A stretch of DNA of 64,000 bases from Rubrivivax sp. (GTDB lineage: Bacteria; Pseudomonadota; Gammaproteobacteria; Burkholderiales; Burkholderiaceae_C), in contig JAIXWM010000129.1 in assembly GCA_027491255.1 (NCBI GenBank), forward strand, positions 1 to 64,000, written 5' to 3'. Every line of letters begins with the position of its first letter. Position 1 is the first letter of the stretch. The notes under the pieces are model-generated. The model searched no databases. It was not told the DNA's origin and worked only from the letters and a program-made list of their open reading frames with translations. Below, piece by piece: positions 23,967 to 32,738 of the stretch. Both the position numbers and the translations under genes were made by a program.

Positions 23967-24466
23967 TGCCCCGCCTCGCGGCGGCGGGTGCGGCGCTGCT
24001 GGCGCTGGCCCCGGCCGCCGCGGGGGCGGCCGGCACGCCGACGCCGGGCGAGAGCCCGCCCGGCTGCGTGCTGCGCCTGCTGGAACACCGCAGCGGGCGC
24101 GAGCTGATGCGCCTGCCGCCGCCGGAGCACGGGCCGCTGGGCGCGCCCGAGCTGCGCCTGGCCTTCGAACACTCGGTGCTCGGCACCACGGTCGTCGACC
24201 GCTACCGCTTCACGCCGCAGCCGCTGCTGGTGGAGGAGGAGTTCGAAGGCGAGGGCTACGGTCTGCCGGCTGCCGCCGGGCCTGGCGAGCAGCTGGAGCG
24301 CATCGGCACGCGGCAGCGCCTGCGGCTGCAGCGCCCGGTCGATCCGCTGGTGGTGCGTGCGCTGCCCGCGCAGCGCATGCGCCTGCTGCTGCCCTCGGGC
24401 GAGCTGCCGCTGGCCGCGCTGGGCGCGCCGGCGGTGGAGATCCGGGCCGAGGGCTGCACCCCCTGA
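23966..24466 (+). CDS. DUF1850 domain-containing protein of a TAXI-TRAP operon
   Basis: 166 aa. It has a hydrophobic Ala-rich N-terminus (probable signal peptide ending near GAAGTP). The DUF1850 signature is FEHSVLGTTVVDRYRFTPQP, a variant of 'tHSV..tPv.e.yr'. DUF1850 genes usually lie between the TAXI receptor and the fused permease, as here, and probably encode an accessory periplasmic component whose role is unknown. The start codon overlaps the receptor stop; 19 bases separate it from the permease gene. Confidence 0.82.
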   Translation: MPRLAAAGAALLALAPAAAGAAGTPTPGESPPGCVLRLLEHRSGRELMRLPPPEHGPLGAPELRLAFEHSVLGTTVVDRYRFTPQPLLVEEEFEGEGYGLPAAAGPGEQLERIGTRQRLRLQRPVDPLVVRALPAQRMRLLLPSGELPLAALGAPAVEIRAEGCTP

Positions 24467-24485
24467 ACCTTTGTCGCTTCCTGCC

Positions 24486-26717
24486 ATGACCGCCAAGCCG
24501 AGTTCCCCGACCACCCCGCCCGCCCCCAGCGACCAGGAGCAGATCGATCGCCTGATCGAGCAGTTCGATCCGGAGTCGAACTTCCGCCGCCTGGCCGGCC
24601 TGTCGGCCGGCTTCGTCACCATCGTGGCGGTGGCGCTGTCGGGCTGGCACTACTACACCGCCGGCTTCGGGCTGCACAACGAAGTGGCGCACCGCGCCAT
24701 CCACCTGTGCGTGGTGCTGGGGCTGTGCTTCCTGGTCTTCCCGCGGCAGAAGCGCCTCCAAGGGCCCTGGGAGTGGATCGTCTCGGCCGGGCTGGCGGCC
24801 TTCTATTTGCTGCTGGGCTGGGGGCTGATGCAGTCGTCGGCCGGCGCCGAGGTGCCGCTGGCCGGCAAGCTCGCCTTCGGCGCGGTGATGCTGTCGATCG
24901 CGGCGCTGTCGCTGCCGCTGGCGGCCTACGACGGCAGCCACCGCCACATCCCGTGGCGCGACTGGGTCTTCGCCGCGCTCGCCTCGGGCTTCTCGCTGTA
25001 CCTGGTGGTGTTCTTCGACGGCATCTTCATCCAGCGCCCGGGCCAGCACACGCCGCTGGACCTGATGATGGGCGTGATCGCGATCGCGATGGTGCTCGAG
25101 GCCGCGCGCCGCACGATGGGCATCTTCCTGCCGCTGCTGGCCGTGGCCACGGTGCTGTACGGCATCTTCGGCCCCTACCTGCCGGGCGACCTGGCGCACC
25201 GCGGCTACAGCGTGCCCCGCGTCGTGGCCCACCTGTACAAGGGCACCGAAGGCATCTACGGCATCCCGGTGGGCGTGGTGGCGACCTTCGTCTTCCACTT
25301 CGTGCTGTTCGGCATCATGGCCCAGCTCACCGGGCTGGGGCAGCTGTTCGTCAGCCTCGCCACCATCGCCGCCGGGCGCTTCTCGGGCGGGCCGGCCAAG
25401 GTGAGCGTGGTCTCGTCGGGCCTGTTCGGCATGATCTCGGGCTCGGCGATCGCCAACACCGTGACCACCGGGGTGATGACGATCCCGCTGATGAAGAAGG
25501 TGGGCTTCAGCCCGCGCTTCGCCGGTGCGGTGGAGGCCAGCGCCTCCTGCGGCGGCCAGGTGACGCCGCCGATCATGGGCGCGGCAGCCTTCATCATGGC
25601 CGAGACGCTGGGCATCCCCTACAGCCAGCTGATCCTGGTGGCCATCGTGCCGGCGGCGCTGCACTACTTCGCGATCCTGTGGATGGTGCACCTGGAGGCG
25701 CGGCGGCTCAAGCTCGCGGGCATGGACCCGGCGGAGATCCCCACGCTCGGGCTGGTGCTGAAGAGCTCCTGGCACCTGTTCATCCCGCTGGTGGTGATGG
25801 TGGCGCTGCTGCTGATGCAGTACACGCCCTTCCTGGCCGCGTTCTGGGGCATCACGCTGACGATCGCCTGCTCGTGGATCCCGCGCCTGCTCGGGCCGCT
25901 GGGGCGCCACATGACCGGGCTGCCGGTGACGCCGCGCGCGCTGGTGCAGGGCTTCGAGATGGGGGCGAAGTCGGCGCTGGGCATCGGCGCGGCCTGCGCC
26001 TGCGTGGGCTTCGTGCTCGGCATCACCACGCTGACCGGCATGGGCTTCAAGTTCTCGGCCTTCGTGCTCGACCTGTCGGGCGTGGCGGCGCAGTGGGTCG
26101 ACGGTCTGGACGTCTTCGGCTGGTTCGAGCTGAAGTCCATCACCATCCTGTTCGGCCTGCTGTTCACCGCGCTGGCCTGCATCATCATGGGCTCGGGCGT
26201 GCCGACCACGCCCACCTACATCATCCTGGCCTCGATCGTCGCACCGGCGCTGGCGCAGCTGGGCGTACCGCAGCTCGCCACGCACTTCTTCGTCTTCTAC
26301 TACGGCGTGCTGGCCGACGTGACGCCGCCGGTGGCGCTGGCGGCCTTCGCCGCCGCCGGCATTGCGCGCAGCGAGCCCATGCGCACCGGCATGACCGCCT
26401 TCCGGCTGTCGATGGGCAAGGCGCTCGTGCCGTTCGCCTTCGTCTACGCGCCGGTGCTGCTGCTGCTTGACTTTGACCCCCTGCGCTTCGCGGTCGCGCT
26501 GACCGGCGCAGTGATCGCGATCCTGGGTCTGGGCGCAGCCTACACCGGCTACTGCCGGCGGCCCATCGGCGCGGTGGCCTTCGTGCTGCTGAACCTGCTG
26601 TCGCTGAGCCTGGTCTTCGGCGACCCGCTCGTCACGCTGGTCGGCGGCGCAGCGGTGCTTGGCATCCTGGCCTGGCACGCGCGGCCGCAGAAGGCCGCAT
26701 CCGCCGCCGACACCTGA
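24486..26717 (+). CDS. TRAP transporter fused 4TM/12TM permease (TAXI type)
   Basis: 743 aa. The N-terminal DctQ-like helices (about 40-200) are joined to a DctM-like module. Landmarks include GLFGMISGSAIANTVTTGVM, AVEASASCGGQVTPPIMGAA, GSGVPTTPTYIILASIVAPA and YGVLADVTPPVALAAFAAAG. These are the fused-permease versions of the two DctM repeats. It imports the TAXI-receptor ligand using an ion gradient. It is the third gene of the receptor–DUF1850–permease triad. Downstream lies only a decayed glgC fragment, so the operon probably ends here. Confidence 0.94.
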   Translation: MTAKPSSPTTPPAPSDQEQIDRLIEQFDPESNFRRLAGLSAGFVTIVAVALSGWHYYTAGFGLHNEVAHRAIHLCVVLGLCFLVFPRQKRLQGPWEWIVSAGLAAFYLLLGWGLMQSSAGAEVPLAGKLAFGAVMLSIAALSLPLAAYDGSHRHIPWRDWVFAALASGFSLYLVVFFDGIFIQRPGQHTPLDLMMGVIAIAMVLEAARRTMGIFLPLLAVATVLYGIFGPYLPGDLAHRGYSVPRVVAHLYKGTEGIYGIPVGVVATFVFHFVLFGIMAQLTGLGQLFVSLATIAAGRFSGGPAKVSVVSSGLFGMISGSAIANTVTTGVMTIPLMKKVGFSPRFAGAVEASASCGGQVTPPIMGAAAFIMAETLGIPYSQLILVAIVPAALHYFAILWMVHLEARRLKLAGMDPAEIPTLGLVLKSSWHLFIPLVVMVALLLMQYTPFLAAFWGITLTIACSWIPRLLGPLGRHMTGLPVTPRALVQGFEMGAKSALGIGAACACVGFVLGITTLTGMGFKFSAFVLDLSGVAAQWVDGLDVFGWFELKSITILFGLLFTALACIIMGSGVPTTPTYIILASIVAPALAQLGVPQLATHFFVFYYGVLADVTPPVALAAFAAAGIARSEPMRTGMTAFRLSMGKALVPFAFVYAPVLLLLDFDPLRFAVALTGAVIAILGLGAAYTGYCRRPIGAVAFVLLNLLSLSLVFGDPLVTLVGGAAVLGILAWHARPQKAASAADT

Positions 26718-26730
26718 AAGCGCGCCGGCT

Positions 26731-27006
26731 TCAGGGCGCTGCCGGGCACCCTGCCAGCATCTCTGCCGTGGCCAGCGTGACGCCGCGCTCGGCGCCGGCC
26801 TCGAACCCGTCGGGCAGGCAGCAGCACTTGTCGAGGAGGACGCACTCCAGGCTCGCGCCGCGGCCCACGTTCACGTCGGGCAGCACCCGCGAGGCCTTGA
26901 TGGGGCTGCACTCATCGACGCGAACCTTGCAGGACGGCGCAGAGCGCCGCGCTGCCGCGCGGCTGACGCTGCAGCCCCCGGCTACCGGTGCGTCGACGGC
27001 GTCGCC
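26731..27006 (-). pseudogene. glgC (glucose-1-phosphate adenylyltransferase) C-terminal relic
   Basis: On the minus strand, codons from 27006 downward read GDAVDAPVAGGCSVSRAA, KASRVLPDVNVGRGASLE, CVLLDKCCCLPDGF and GVTLATAEMLAG, then stop at 26731. This matches the beta-helix C-terminus of bacterial GlgC ('GeAvDSlVsGGCivSga.vrrSllf..vrVnsfs…vLPdV.VGR.arlr.vviDrgc.lPeGl…GvtLVTreML'). The 'GEDA..DArRFyr' stretch is missing between DGFEAG and GVTL, and the frame upstream of 27006 is not GlgC-like. The pyrophosphorylase domain is absent, so this is a dead remnant of glycogen synthesis. Confidence 0.72.
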
Positions 27007-27625
27007 GCGGTGGCCTCCCTCCTTGCCGAGGCCGAGCGCGTGCTTGGCGTTCAGGGATCCGTCGGATTCGGAGCACCGATGCCAAAGATCGCCCCCATCG
27101 AGGACCGGTGTTGCCGGCTTCGCAGGCGCAGGTCCATAGGCCCCGTTTCGGCTCGCGAAGACGGTGGAAGATGGACTGCCAAGGTCGATTTGCGGCTCAC
27201 GACTTCCAAGTACGGCAGGCCCTGAACCGAAGCAGAGCCGCTCGGCCGCCGTGCCGCAACGGCCCACGCACGCGCTGGCCAAGTCGTCCTTGATGGCGCG
27301 TGGTCGCGCGGTCTCGGCGCTGGCCTGGGCATGGGTGATGAAGCTGGTCTCCTGCGGCTGCACCAGGCTGTCGGGCGGCGTCCGCTCGGTGCGGTGGCGC
27401 CCCTGGTGGAGCGCGGGGCGTTGGCCTGATCTGCGTGGCGACGTCGACCGGTTCGAACGGCCCGCACCCGCATGGAGGCGCTGAACAAGGCCGTCGGTCG
27501 CACAGGCACGCCGCAGGTCCCGGTCAGCTTCGTCGCGCAGCACTCCCCATCATGGCGCCGGGCCGTTGCGGCACAGGACCTGAAGAACGGCCGGCTGCAA
27601 GGTGCTCGGGGGCAGGCCCCGGACC
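27007..27625. other. stretch without a recognisable gene
   Basis: About 620 bases between the glgC relic and the secreted-protein gene. Several frames stay open on both strands but none gives a family I recognise. Their composition (Arg/Pro/Ser-rich, no clear start site) looks like shadow reading. It may hold more decayed coding DNA continuous with the glgC relic. No terminator-like hairpin was convincing. Confidence 0.5.
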
Positions 27626-28993
27626 TCAGCGTGCCGCCTTCACTTCCTCGAAACGGCCGACGCTGCGCTCGTAGACCAGGGCGCCCGTGGCGGTCTCGAC
27701 GATGCGCAGCGTGAGCGGCTGGCGCTCGTCGACGTTCTGGGCCTCGATGGCGAAGCGGTCGCGCAGCAGGATCACCAGGCCCTGTGGCGTCTCGGTGCCG
27801 ACCTGCGCCAGCTCGCCGGCGGCGTAGCTGCGGGCCACTCCGCCGTTGTTCAGCACGAGCTGGGAGCGCAGCGTGCGGCCGCTCAAACAGGTGGCGGTGG
27901 GCACTGCGACGGGGCTGCCGCAGCTCAGCGTGGCGGTGTAGGGGTACTGGCGCGCCAGATCCTGGCGCCGGCGACGGTCTTCGCCGGCCTCGATTTCGGC
28001 CACCAGGGGCGCCAGGGCCTGCGCGCGCCGGGCCTGGTCGGCCTGCTGCTCGCGCGCTTCCTGCGCGAGCGCGGCGTGGCCCAGTTCGGCCAAGGGCTGC
28101 AGGCCACCGAAGCCCGCCATCCGCGCCTGCACCAGGGGCAGCGCCTCGCGCTGCACCAGCAGCACGTCGGTGGTGGCCGCCAGAGCGCCGCCCGCCGCAC
28201 AGTCGACCCAGCGGCCGATCACCGGCCGCCCGCCCACCTGCGCCGACAACTGCCGCTGCACCAGTGCCAGCGCGGCGTCCTGCACCTCGGCGCCACCGAA
28301 GGCTTCGGCGTGACGCGGCAGCACCAGCACGCAGGCGTCGAAGCCTGACCAGCGCAGCGTCTCGCCGCTGACCAGGCGCTTGCGGCCATCGACCGTCGTC
28401 ACGTACTCGAGCACCGGGCTCGAGATCCGGTGGTAGACCAGCAGGTCGTCGCGCGCGTCGGCCAAGCGGCGCGGCGCGGCGGGGGCTGCGGGCACGGCCG
28501 GCGCAGCCACCGGCGCCACGGCGGGCTGCATCGGCGGCACCACCGGCGGCGGCACAGGGTTGGCCACGGGCACCGCAGCGGGGGTCGGCGCAGGCGCCGG
28601 AGCAGGTGTCGCCGCCGCCGCCGGGGCAGCCGCGGGTACGGCCGCCACCCGCACGGTGACCGATTCGTCGAAGCCGCAGGGCGTCGCCGACCGCAGGCCG
28701 CGGACGTACAGCACGCCCGAGGCACGCACGGTGAAGCTGCCGTCGGCCTGGAAGGTGTGGTCCAGCTCGCGCCGCTCGCCGGGCTCGAGGCGGAACCTCT
28801 CCTCACGCCCGTCGCCCAGGTTCAGCTCGGCGCCGCAGGCCGAGCCACCCGTGTTCTGCACCGTCACCTTGTAGGCGCGCGCGGCAGCCGACCGGTCGAC
28901 CTTCAGCGTCTGCGCCCCGGCGGCGCCGAAGGCCAGGCACAGGGCCGCGCACAGGGCGAGACGGGAAGGCCGAAGACGGATGTTGGCGTGCAT
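27626..28993 (-). CDS. secreted protein of unknown function, Pro/Ala linker
   Basis: 455 aa from ATG 28993, which follows GAGGAGA. The signal peptide (LALCAALCLAFGAAGAQT) is cleaved near residue 27. Next comes a beta-rich, PKD-like domain (about 30-115: VTVQNTGGSACGAELNLGDG … HTFQADGSFTVRASG). A low-complexity Pro/Ala/Val linker follows (about 120-180), then a mixed domain of about 275 residues ending in a YxxA/T-rich region with paired cysteines (LSCGSP, ATCLSG). The C-terminal part contains a charged, probably coiled helix (EAREQQADQARRAQA). I do not recognise the family. A monocistronic periplasmic or surface-attached role is likely; the next gene (mrp) lies 182 bases away on the same strand. 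Confidence 0.75.
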   Translation of the reverse strand: MHANIRLRPSRLALCAALCLAFGAAGAQTLKVDRSAAARAYKVTVQNTGGSACGAELNLGDGREERFRLEPGERRELDHTFQADGSFTVRASGVLYVRGLRSATPCGFDESVTVRVAAVPAAAPAAAATPAPAPAPTPAAVPVANPVPPPVVPPMQPAVAPVAAPAVPAAPAAPRRLADARDDLLVYHRISSPVLEYVTTVDGRKRLVSGETLRWSGFDACVLVLPRHAEAFGGAEVQDAALALVQRQLSAQVGGRPVIGRWVDCAAGGALAATTDVLLVQREALPLVQARMAGFGGLQPLAELGHAALAQEAREQQADQARRAQALAPLVAEIEAGEDRRRRQDLARQYPYTATLSCGSPVAVPTATCLSGRTLRSQLVLNNGGVARSYAAGELAQVGTETPQGLVILLRDRFAIEAQNVDERQPLTLRIVETATGALVYERSVGRFEEVKAAR

Positions 28994-29175
28994 GCGAAGG
29001 TCTCCTCGGATTTGCGGTCTGGAACTGGATGACCGACGTAGTATTACGTAACGGACGGCGCGCCTGCAGGCGCCAACGCAAACCGCAGCGGCATACGTGC
29101 GGACCGCATCCGCACGCAGCGAGCCCACGGGCAAGTCCGGTCCGACGAGCCCGGCCGGCGCCAACCCTCAGGCGC

Positions 29176-30267
29176 TCAGGTTCCCTTCGACACCGTGATC
29201 GTCGGGAACTTCGCGCTGAAATCCTTGGCCTTCTGAGCGATCTTCACCGCCACCGAGCGCGCCACCTGGCGGTACAGCGCGGCGATCTCGCCGTCGGGCT
29301 CGGCCACCACCGTCGGCCGGCCCGCGTCCGCCTGCTCGCGGATCGAGAGGTTCAGCGGCAACGAGCCCAGGTGATCGACCTGGAACTGCTCGGCCAGGCG
29401 GCGCCCCCCGTCGGCGCCGAAGATGTGCTCCACGTGCCCGCACTTCGGGCAGCAGTACACCGCCATGTTCTCGACCACGCCGAGGATGGGCACGCCCACC
29501 TTCTCGAACATCGTCACCGCCTTCTTCGCGTCGATCAGCGCGATGTCCTGCGGCGTCGTCACGATGACCGCGCCCGTGAGCGGCACGCGTTGCGACAGCG
29601 TCAGGGCGATGTCGCCGGTGCCGGGCGGCATGTCCACGAGCAGGTAGTCCAGCTCACCCCAGTTCGTCTGCCGCAGCAGTTGGTCCAGCGCCTGCGTGGC
29701 CATCGGGCCGCGCCAGATCATGGCCTGGCTCTCGTCGATCAGGAAGCCGATGGACATCACCTCCAGGCCGTGGTTGCGCATCGGCATCATCGTCTTGCCG
29801 TCCTCGGACTGCGGGCGGCCGGTGATGCCCGTCATCATCGGCTGGCTCGGGCCGTAGATGTCGGCGTCCAGGATGCCCACGCTCGCGCCCTCGGCCGCGA
29901 GCGCCAGCGCCAGGTTCACGGTGGTCGTGCTCTTGCCCACGCCGCCCTTGCCCGACGCCACCGCGATCACGTTCTTCACCCGCGGCAGCAGCGGCACGCC
30001 GCGCTGCACACCGTGGGCGGTGATCTTCCAGCCCAGGTCGACGCTGACGTTGCCAACGCCGGGCACGCTGCGCGCCGCGTCCACCAACGCCTTGCGCAGC
30101 GCCGGCAACTGGCTTTTCGCCGGGTAGCCCAGTTGGACGGCAAAGGAGACATCGGCCCCGTCGACGCGCAGGTCGCGCAACTGCTTGGTCGTGACGAAGT
30201 CGCGCCCCGTGTTCGGGTCGACGACGGCCTGCAGGGCCTGCAGGAGGGCAGATTCGGTGGGGCTCAT
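29176..30267 (-). CDS. mrp: iron-sulfur cluster carrier ATPase Mrp/ApbC
   Basis: 363 aa. The N-terminal DUF59/MIP18-like domain (about 1-90) is followed by a deviant Walker A in VIAVASGKGGVGKSTTTVNL, LDADIYGPSQPMM, the Walker B-like LLVDMPPGTGDIALTL and a C-terminal CxxC in YCCPKCGHVEHIF. ApbC/Mrp dimers carry and deliver Fe-S clusters in the cytoplasm. ATG 30267 gives the standard N-terminus ALLQALQAVVDPNTG. It is divergent from metG, an arrangement common in Beta- and Gammaproteobacteria. Confidence 0.95.
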   Translation of the reverse strand: MSPTESALLQALQAVVDPNTGRDFVTTKQLRDLRVDGADVSFAVQLGYPAKSQLPALRKALVDAARSVPGVGNVSVDLGWKITAHGVQRGVPLLPRVKNVIAVASGKGGVGKSTTTVNLALALAAEGASVGILDADIYGPSQPMMTGITGRPQSEDGKTMMPMRNHGLEVMSIGFLIDESQAMIWRGPMATQALDQLLRQTNWGELDYLLVDMPPGTGDIALTLSQRVPLTGAVIVTTPQDIALIDAKKAVTMFEKVGVPILGVVENMAVYCCPKCGHVEHIFGADGGRRLAEQFQVDHLGSLPLNLSIREQADAGRPTVVAEPDGEIAALYRQVARSVAVKIAQKAKDFSAKFPTITVSKGT

Positions 30268-30538
30268 CGGCGGTGGGGCCACAGGGGCCCGAAGGAGGGT
30301 GACCAGGATGGCGGGCGGAACAGCTGCCCCGCAGGGGCGGCCGGCAGCAAGGACAGGCCTTCGGGGCGACACCGCCAGGCGGGCCGACCGGCCCGGCGAC
30401 GCGTGTCACTGACACCGCGGACCCTTCCACCCGAAACGCAAGGCGCGAGTCTATCGGCCACCACCGCACCTTGCGCAGGGCCAGGTCAAGGGCCCGGGTG
30501 AGACGGGCGCCCTGCGCAGGGGGCGGAAAGCGCCCTCC

Positions 30539-30544
30539 TAGAAT
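30539..30544 (+). promoter_or_regulatory. possible -10 element of metG
   Basis: TAGAAT six bases before the metG start ATG, in the 'cTAGAATn…ATG' context often seen in high-GC Betaproteobacteria. If used, the transcript would have almost no leader. No good -35 hexamer is visible, so confidence is low. Confidence 0.3.
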
Positions 30545-30550
30545 TGCGGC

Positions 30551-32593
30551 ATGACCCGCCAGCTCTTCGTCACGACCGCGCTGCCCTACGCCAACGGGCC
30601 CTTCCACGTCGGCCACATCATGGAATACATCCAGGCCGACATCTGGGTGCGCTTCCAGCGCATGCGCGGCCACGAGGTGAAGTTCGTCTGCGCCGACGAC
30701 ACCCACGGCGCGCCGATCATGATCGCGGCCGAGAAGGCCGGCCAGACCCCGCAGGCCTTCGTCGCCGCCATCGCCGCCGGCCGCAAGGCCTACCTCGAGG
30801 GCTTCCACATCGCCTTCGACCACTGGCACTCGACCGACGCGCCCGAGAACCACGAGCTCGCGCAGTCCATCTACCTCGCGCTGCGCGAGCAGGGCCTGAT
30901 CGCCGAGCGCACGATCGAGCAGTTCTTCGACCCCGCCAAGGGCATGTTCCTGCCCGACCGCTTCATCAAGGGCGAGTGCCCGAAGTGCGGCGCGAAGGAC
31001 CAGTACGGCGACAACTGCGAGGCCTGCGGCGCCGTCTACAGCCCCACCGAGCTGAAGAACCCGTACTCGGCGCTGTCGGGCGCCACGCCGGTGCTGAAGA
31101 CGAGCTCGCACTTCTTCTTCCGCCTGTCCGACGCGCGCTGCGTCGAGTTCCTGAAGGACTGGACGCAGACGCCGGGGCGGCTGCAGCCCGAGGTGCTGAA
31201 CAAGATCTCCGAGTGGTTCGGCACCGACGAGGCCGGCGCGCCCAAGCTCGCCGACTGGGACATCAGCCGCGACGCGCCCTACTTCGGCATCCGCATCCCC
31301 GGCACGCAGGACAAGTACTTCTACGTCTGGCTCGACGCTCCGATCGGCTACCTCGCGGCGCTGAAGGGGCTGATGGGCCCGGCCTTCGACGCCTACGTGG
31401 CCGATCCCGCGGTCGAGCAGGTGCACTTCATCGGCAAGGACATCGTCACCTTCCACACGCTGTTCTGGCCGGCGACGCTGCATTTCTCGGGCCGCAAGAC
31501 GCCCAACCACATCTTCGTGCACGGCTTCATCACGGTCAGCGGCGAGAAGATGAGCAAGAGCCGCGGCACCGGCATCTCGCCGCTGCGCTACCTGGAACTC
31601 GGGCTGAACGCGCAGTGGCTGCGCTACTACATCGCCGCCAAGCTGAACGCGCGCGTCGAGGACATCGACTTCAACCCCGAGGACTTCGTCGCCCGCGTCA
31701 ACGCCGACCTGGTCGGCAAGTACGTCAACATCGCCAGCCGCGCCGCCGGCTTCCTGGCCAAGCGCTTCGGCGGTGCGCTGTCGGCCGACCTGGGTGTGGA
31801 GGGCCGGATGCTGCTGGATGCGCTGCGCGCGCACGCCGGCACCGTGGCCCAGCTTTACGAGGAGCGCGAATTCGGCAAGGCGCTGCGCGAAGTCATGGCG
31901 CTGGCCGACCGCGTCAACGAATATGTCGACCAGCACAAGCCCTGGGAGATCGCCAGGCAGCCGGGGCAGGATGCGGCGCTGCACGACGTCTGCTCGGTCT
32001 GCATCGAGGCCTTCCGCCTGTTGACCATCTACCTGAAACCGGTGCTGCCGGCGCTGGCCGCCGAGGTCGAGGCCTTCCTGCAGGTGGGGCCGATGCAGTG
32101 GGCCGACGCGCAGCGCGCGCTCGGCCGGCACACCATCGCGCCCTACCGCCACCTGATGCAGCGCGCCGAGGCCGCGCAGGTGGACAAGCTCTTCGAGCCG
32201 CCCGCCCCGGCCGAGCCGCCGAAGGCCCTGCCCGGCGGCGAGGACATCGCCGCCGAGATCGGCATCGCCGACTTTGCCAAGGTGGACCTGCGCATCGCCC
32301 GCATCGTCGACGCCGCGCTGGTCGAGGGCAGCGACAAGCTGCTGCGCCTGACGCTGGACGCCGGCGAAGGCCGGCTGCGCAACGTGTTCTCGGGCATCCG
32401 CAGCGCCTACGCGCCAGAAGACCTGAAGGGCCGGCTGACGGTGCTGGTGGCCAATCTGGCGCCGCGCAAGATGAAGTTCGGCGTCTCCGAGGGCATGGTG
32501 CTGGCCGCCAGCCACGCCGACGAGAAAGCCCACCCGGGCATCTTCCTGCTCGACCCGGCACCCGGCGCACAGCCGGGGATGCGGGTGCGCTGA
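30551..32593 (+). CDS. metG: methionyl-tRNA synthetase
   Basis: 680 aa, full MetG1-type with all modules. The class I HIGH-like motif is [15 protein letters not shown]. The zinc knuckle has four cysteines (CPKCG … CEACG, about 144-162). KMSKS is at 333-337, followed by the anticodon-binding helical domain. The C-terminal tRNA-binding (OB) domain reads [20 protein letters not shown]. It charges tRNA-Met for initiation and elongation. Single-copy housekeeping gene, divergent from mrp. Confidence 0.98.
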   Translation: MTRQLFVTTALPYANGPFHVGHIMEYIQADIWVRFQRMRGHEVKFVCADDTHGAPIMIAAEKAGQTPQAFVAAIAAGRKAYLEGFHIAFDHWHSTDAPENHELAQSIYLALREQGLIAERTIEQFFDPAKGMFLPDRFIKGECPKCGAKDQYGDNCEACGAVYSPTELKNPYSALSGATPVLKTSSHFFFRLSDARCVEFLKDWTQTPGRLQPEVLNKISEWFGTDEAGAPKLADWDISRDAPYFGIRIPGTQDKYFYVWLDAPIGYLAALKGLMGPAFDAYVADPAVEQVHFIGKDIVTFHTLFWPATLHFSGRKTPNHIFVHGFITVSGEKMSKSRGTGISPLRYLELGLNAQWLRYYIAAKLNARVEDIDFNPEDFVARVNADLVGKYVNIASRAAGFLAKRFGGALSADLGVEGRMLLDALRAHAGTVAQLYEEREFGKALREVMALADRVNEYVDQHKPWEIARQPGQDAALHDVCSVCIEAFRLLTIYLKPVLPALAAEVEAFLQVGPMQWADAQRALGRHTIAPYRHLMQRAEAAQVDKLFEPPAPAEPPKALPGGEDIAAEIGIADFAKVDLRIARIVDAALVEGSDKLLRLTLDAGEGRLRNVFSGIRSAYAPEDLKGRLTVLVANLAPRKMKFGVSEGMVLAASHADEKAHPGIFLLDPAPGAQPGMRVR

Positions 32594-32738
32594 CAGGCCG
32601 GGCCGGGCTGGGAGGCCTCGCGATGAGCCCGCCCGGACCGTCCCGCCGCCGCCGCTTCATCGCGCAGCGGCACCACTGCGGCCCTCCGGGCTTGCGTCGT
32701 CACACCCCGATGACACGCATGCCCGAGGAGTCCGCGCC

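Noticed and set aside
24210-26678. 822-codon minus-strand frame opposite the TAXI permease
   Set aside because: Extremely rich in His/Gln/Arg/Asp with no domain; it is the mirror of the permease codon bias.
27472-27714. Small plus-strand frame beginning MEALNKAVGRTGTPQVPVSF
   Set aside because: No ribosome site and no recognised family; it runs into antisense of the secreted-protein gene.
28430-29032. Gly/Arg/His-rich plus-strand frame
   Set aside because: It is the antisense of the Pro/Ala linker of the secreted protein, which explains the low-complexity composition.
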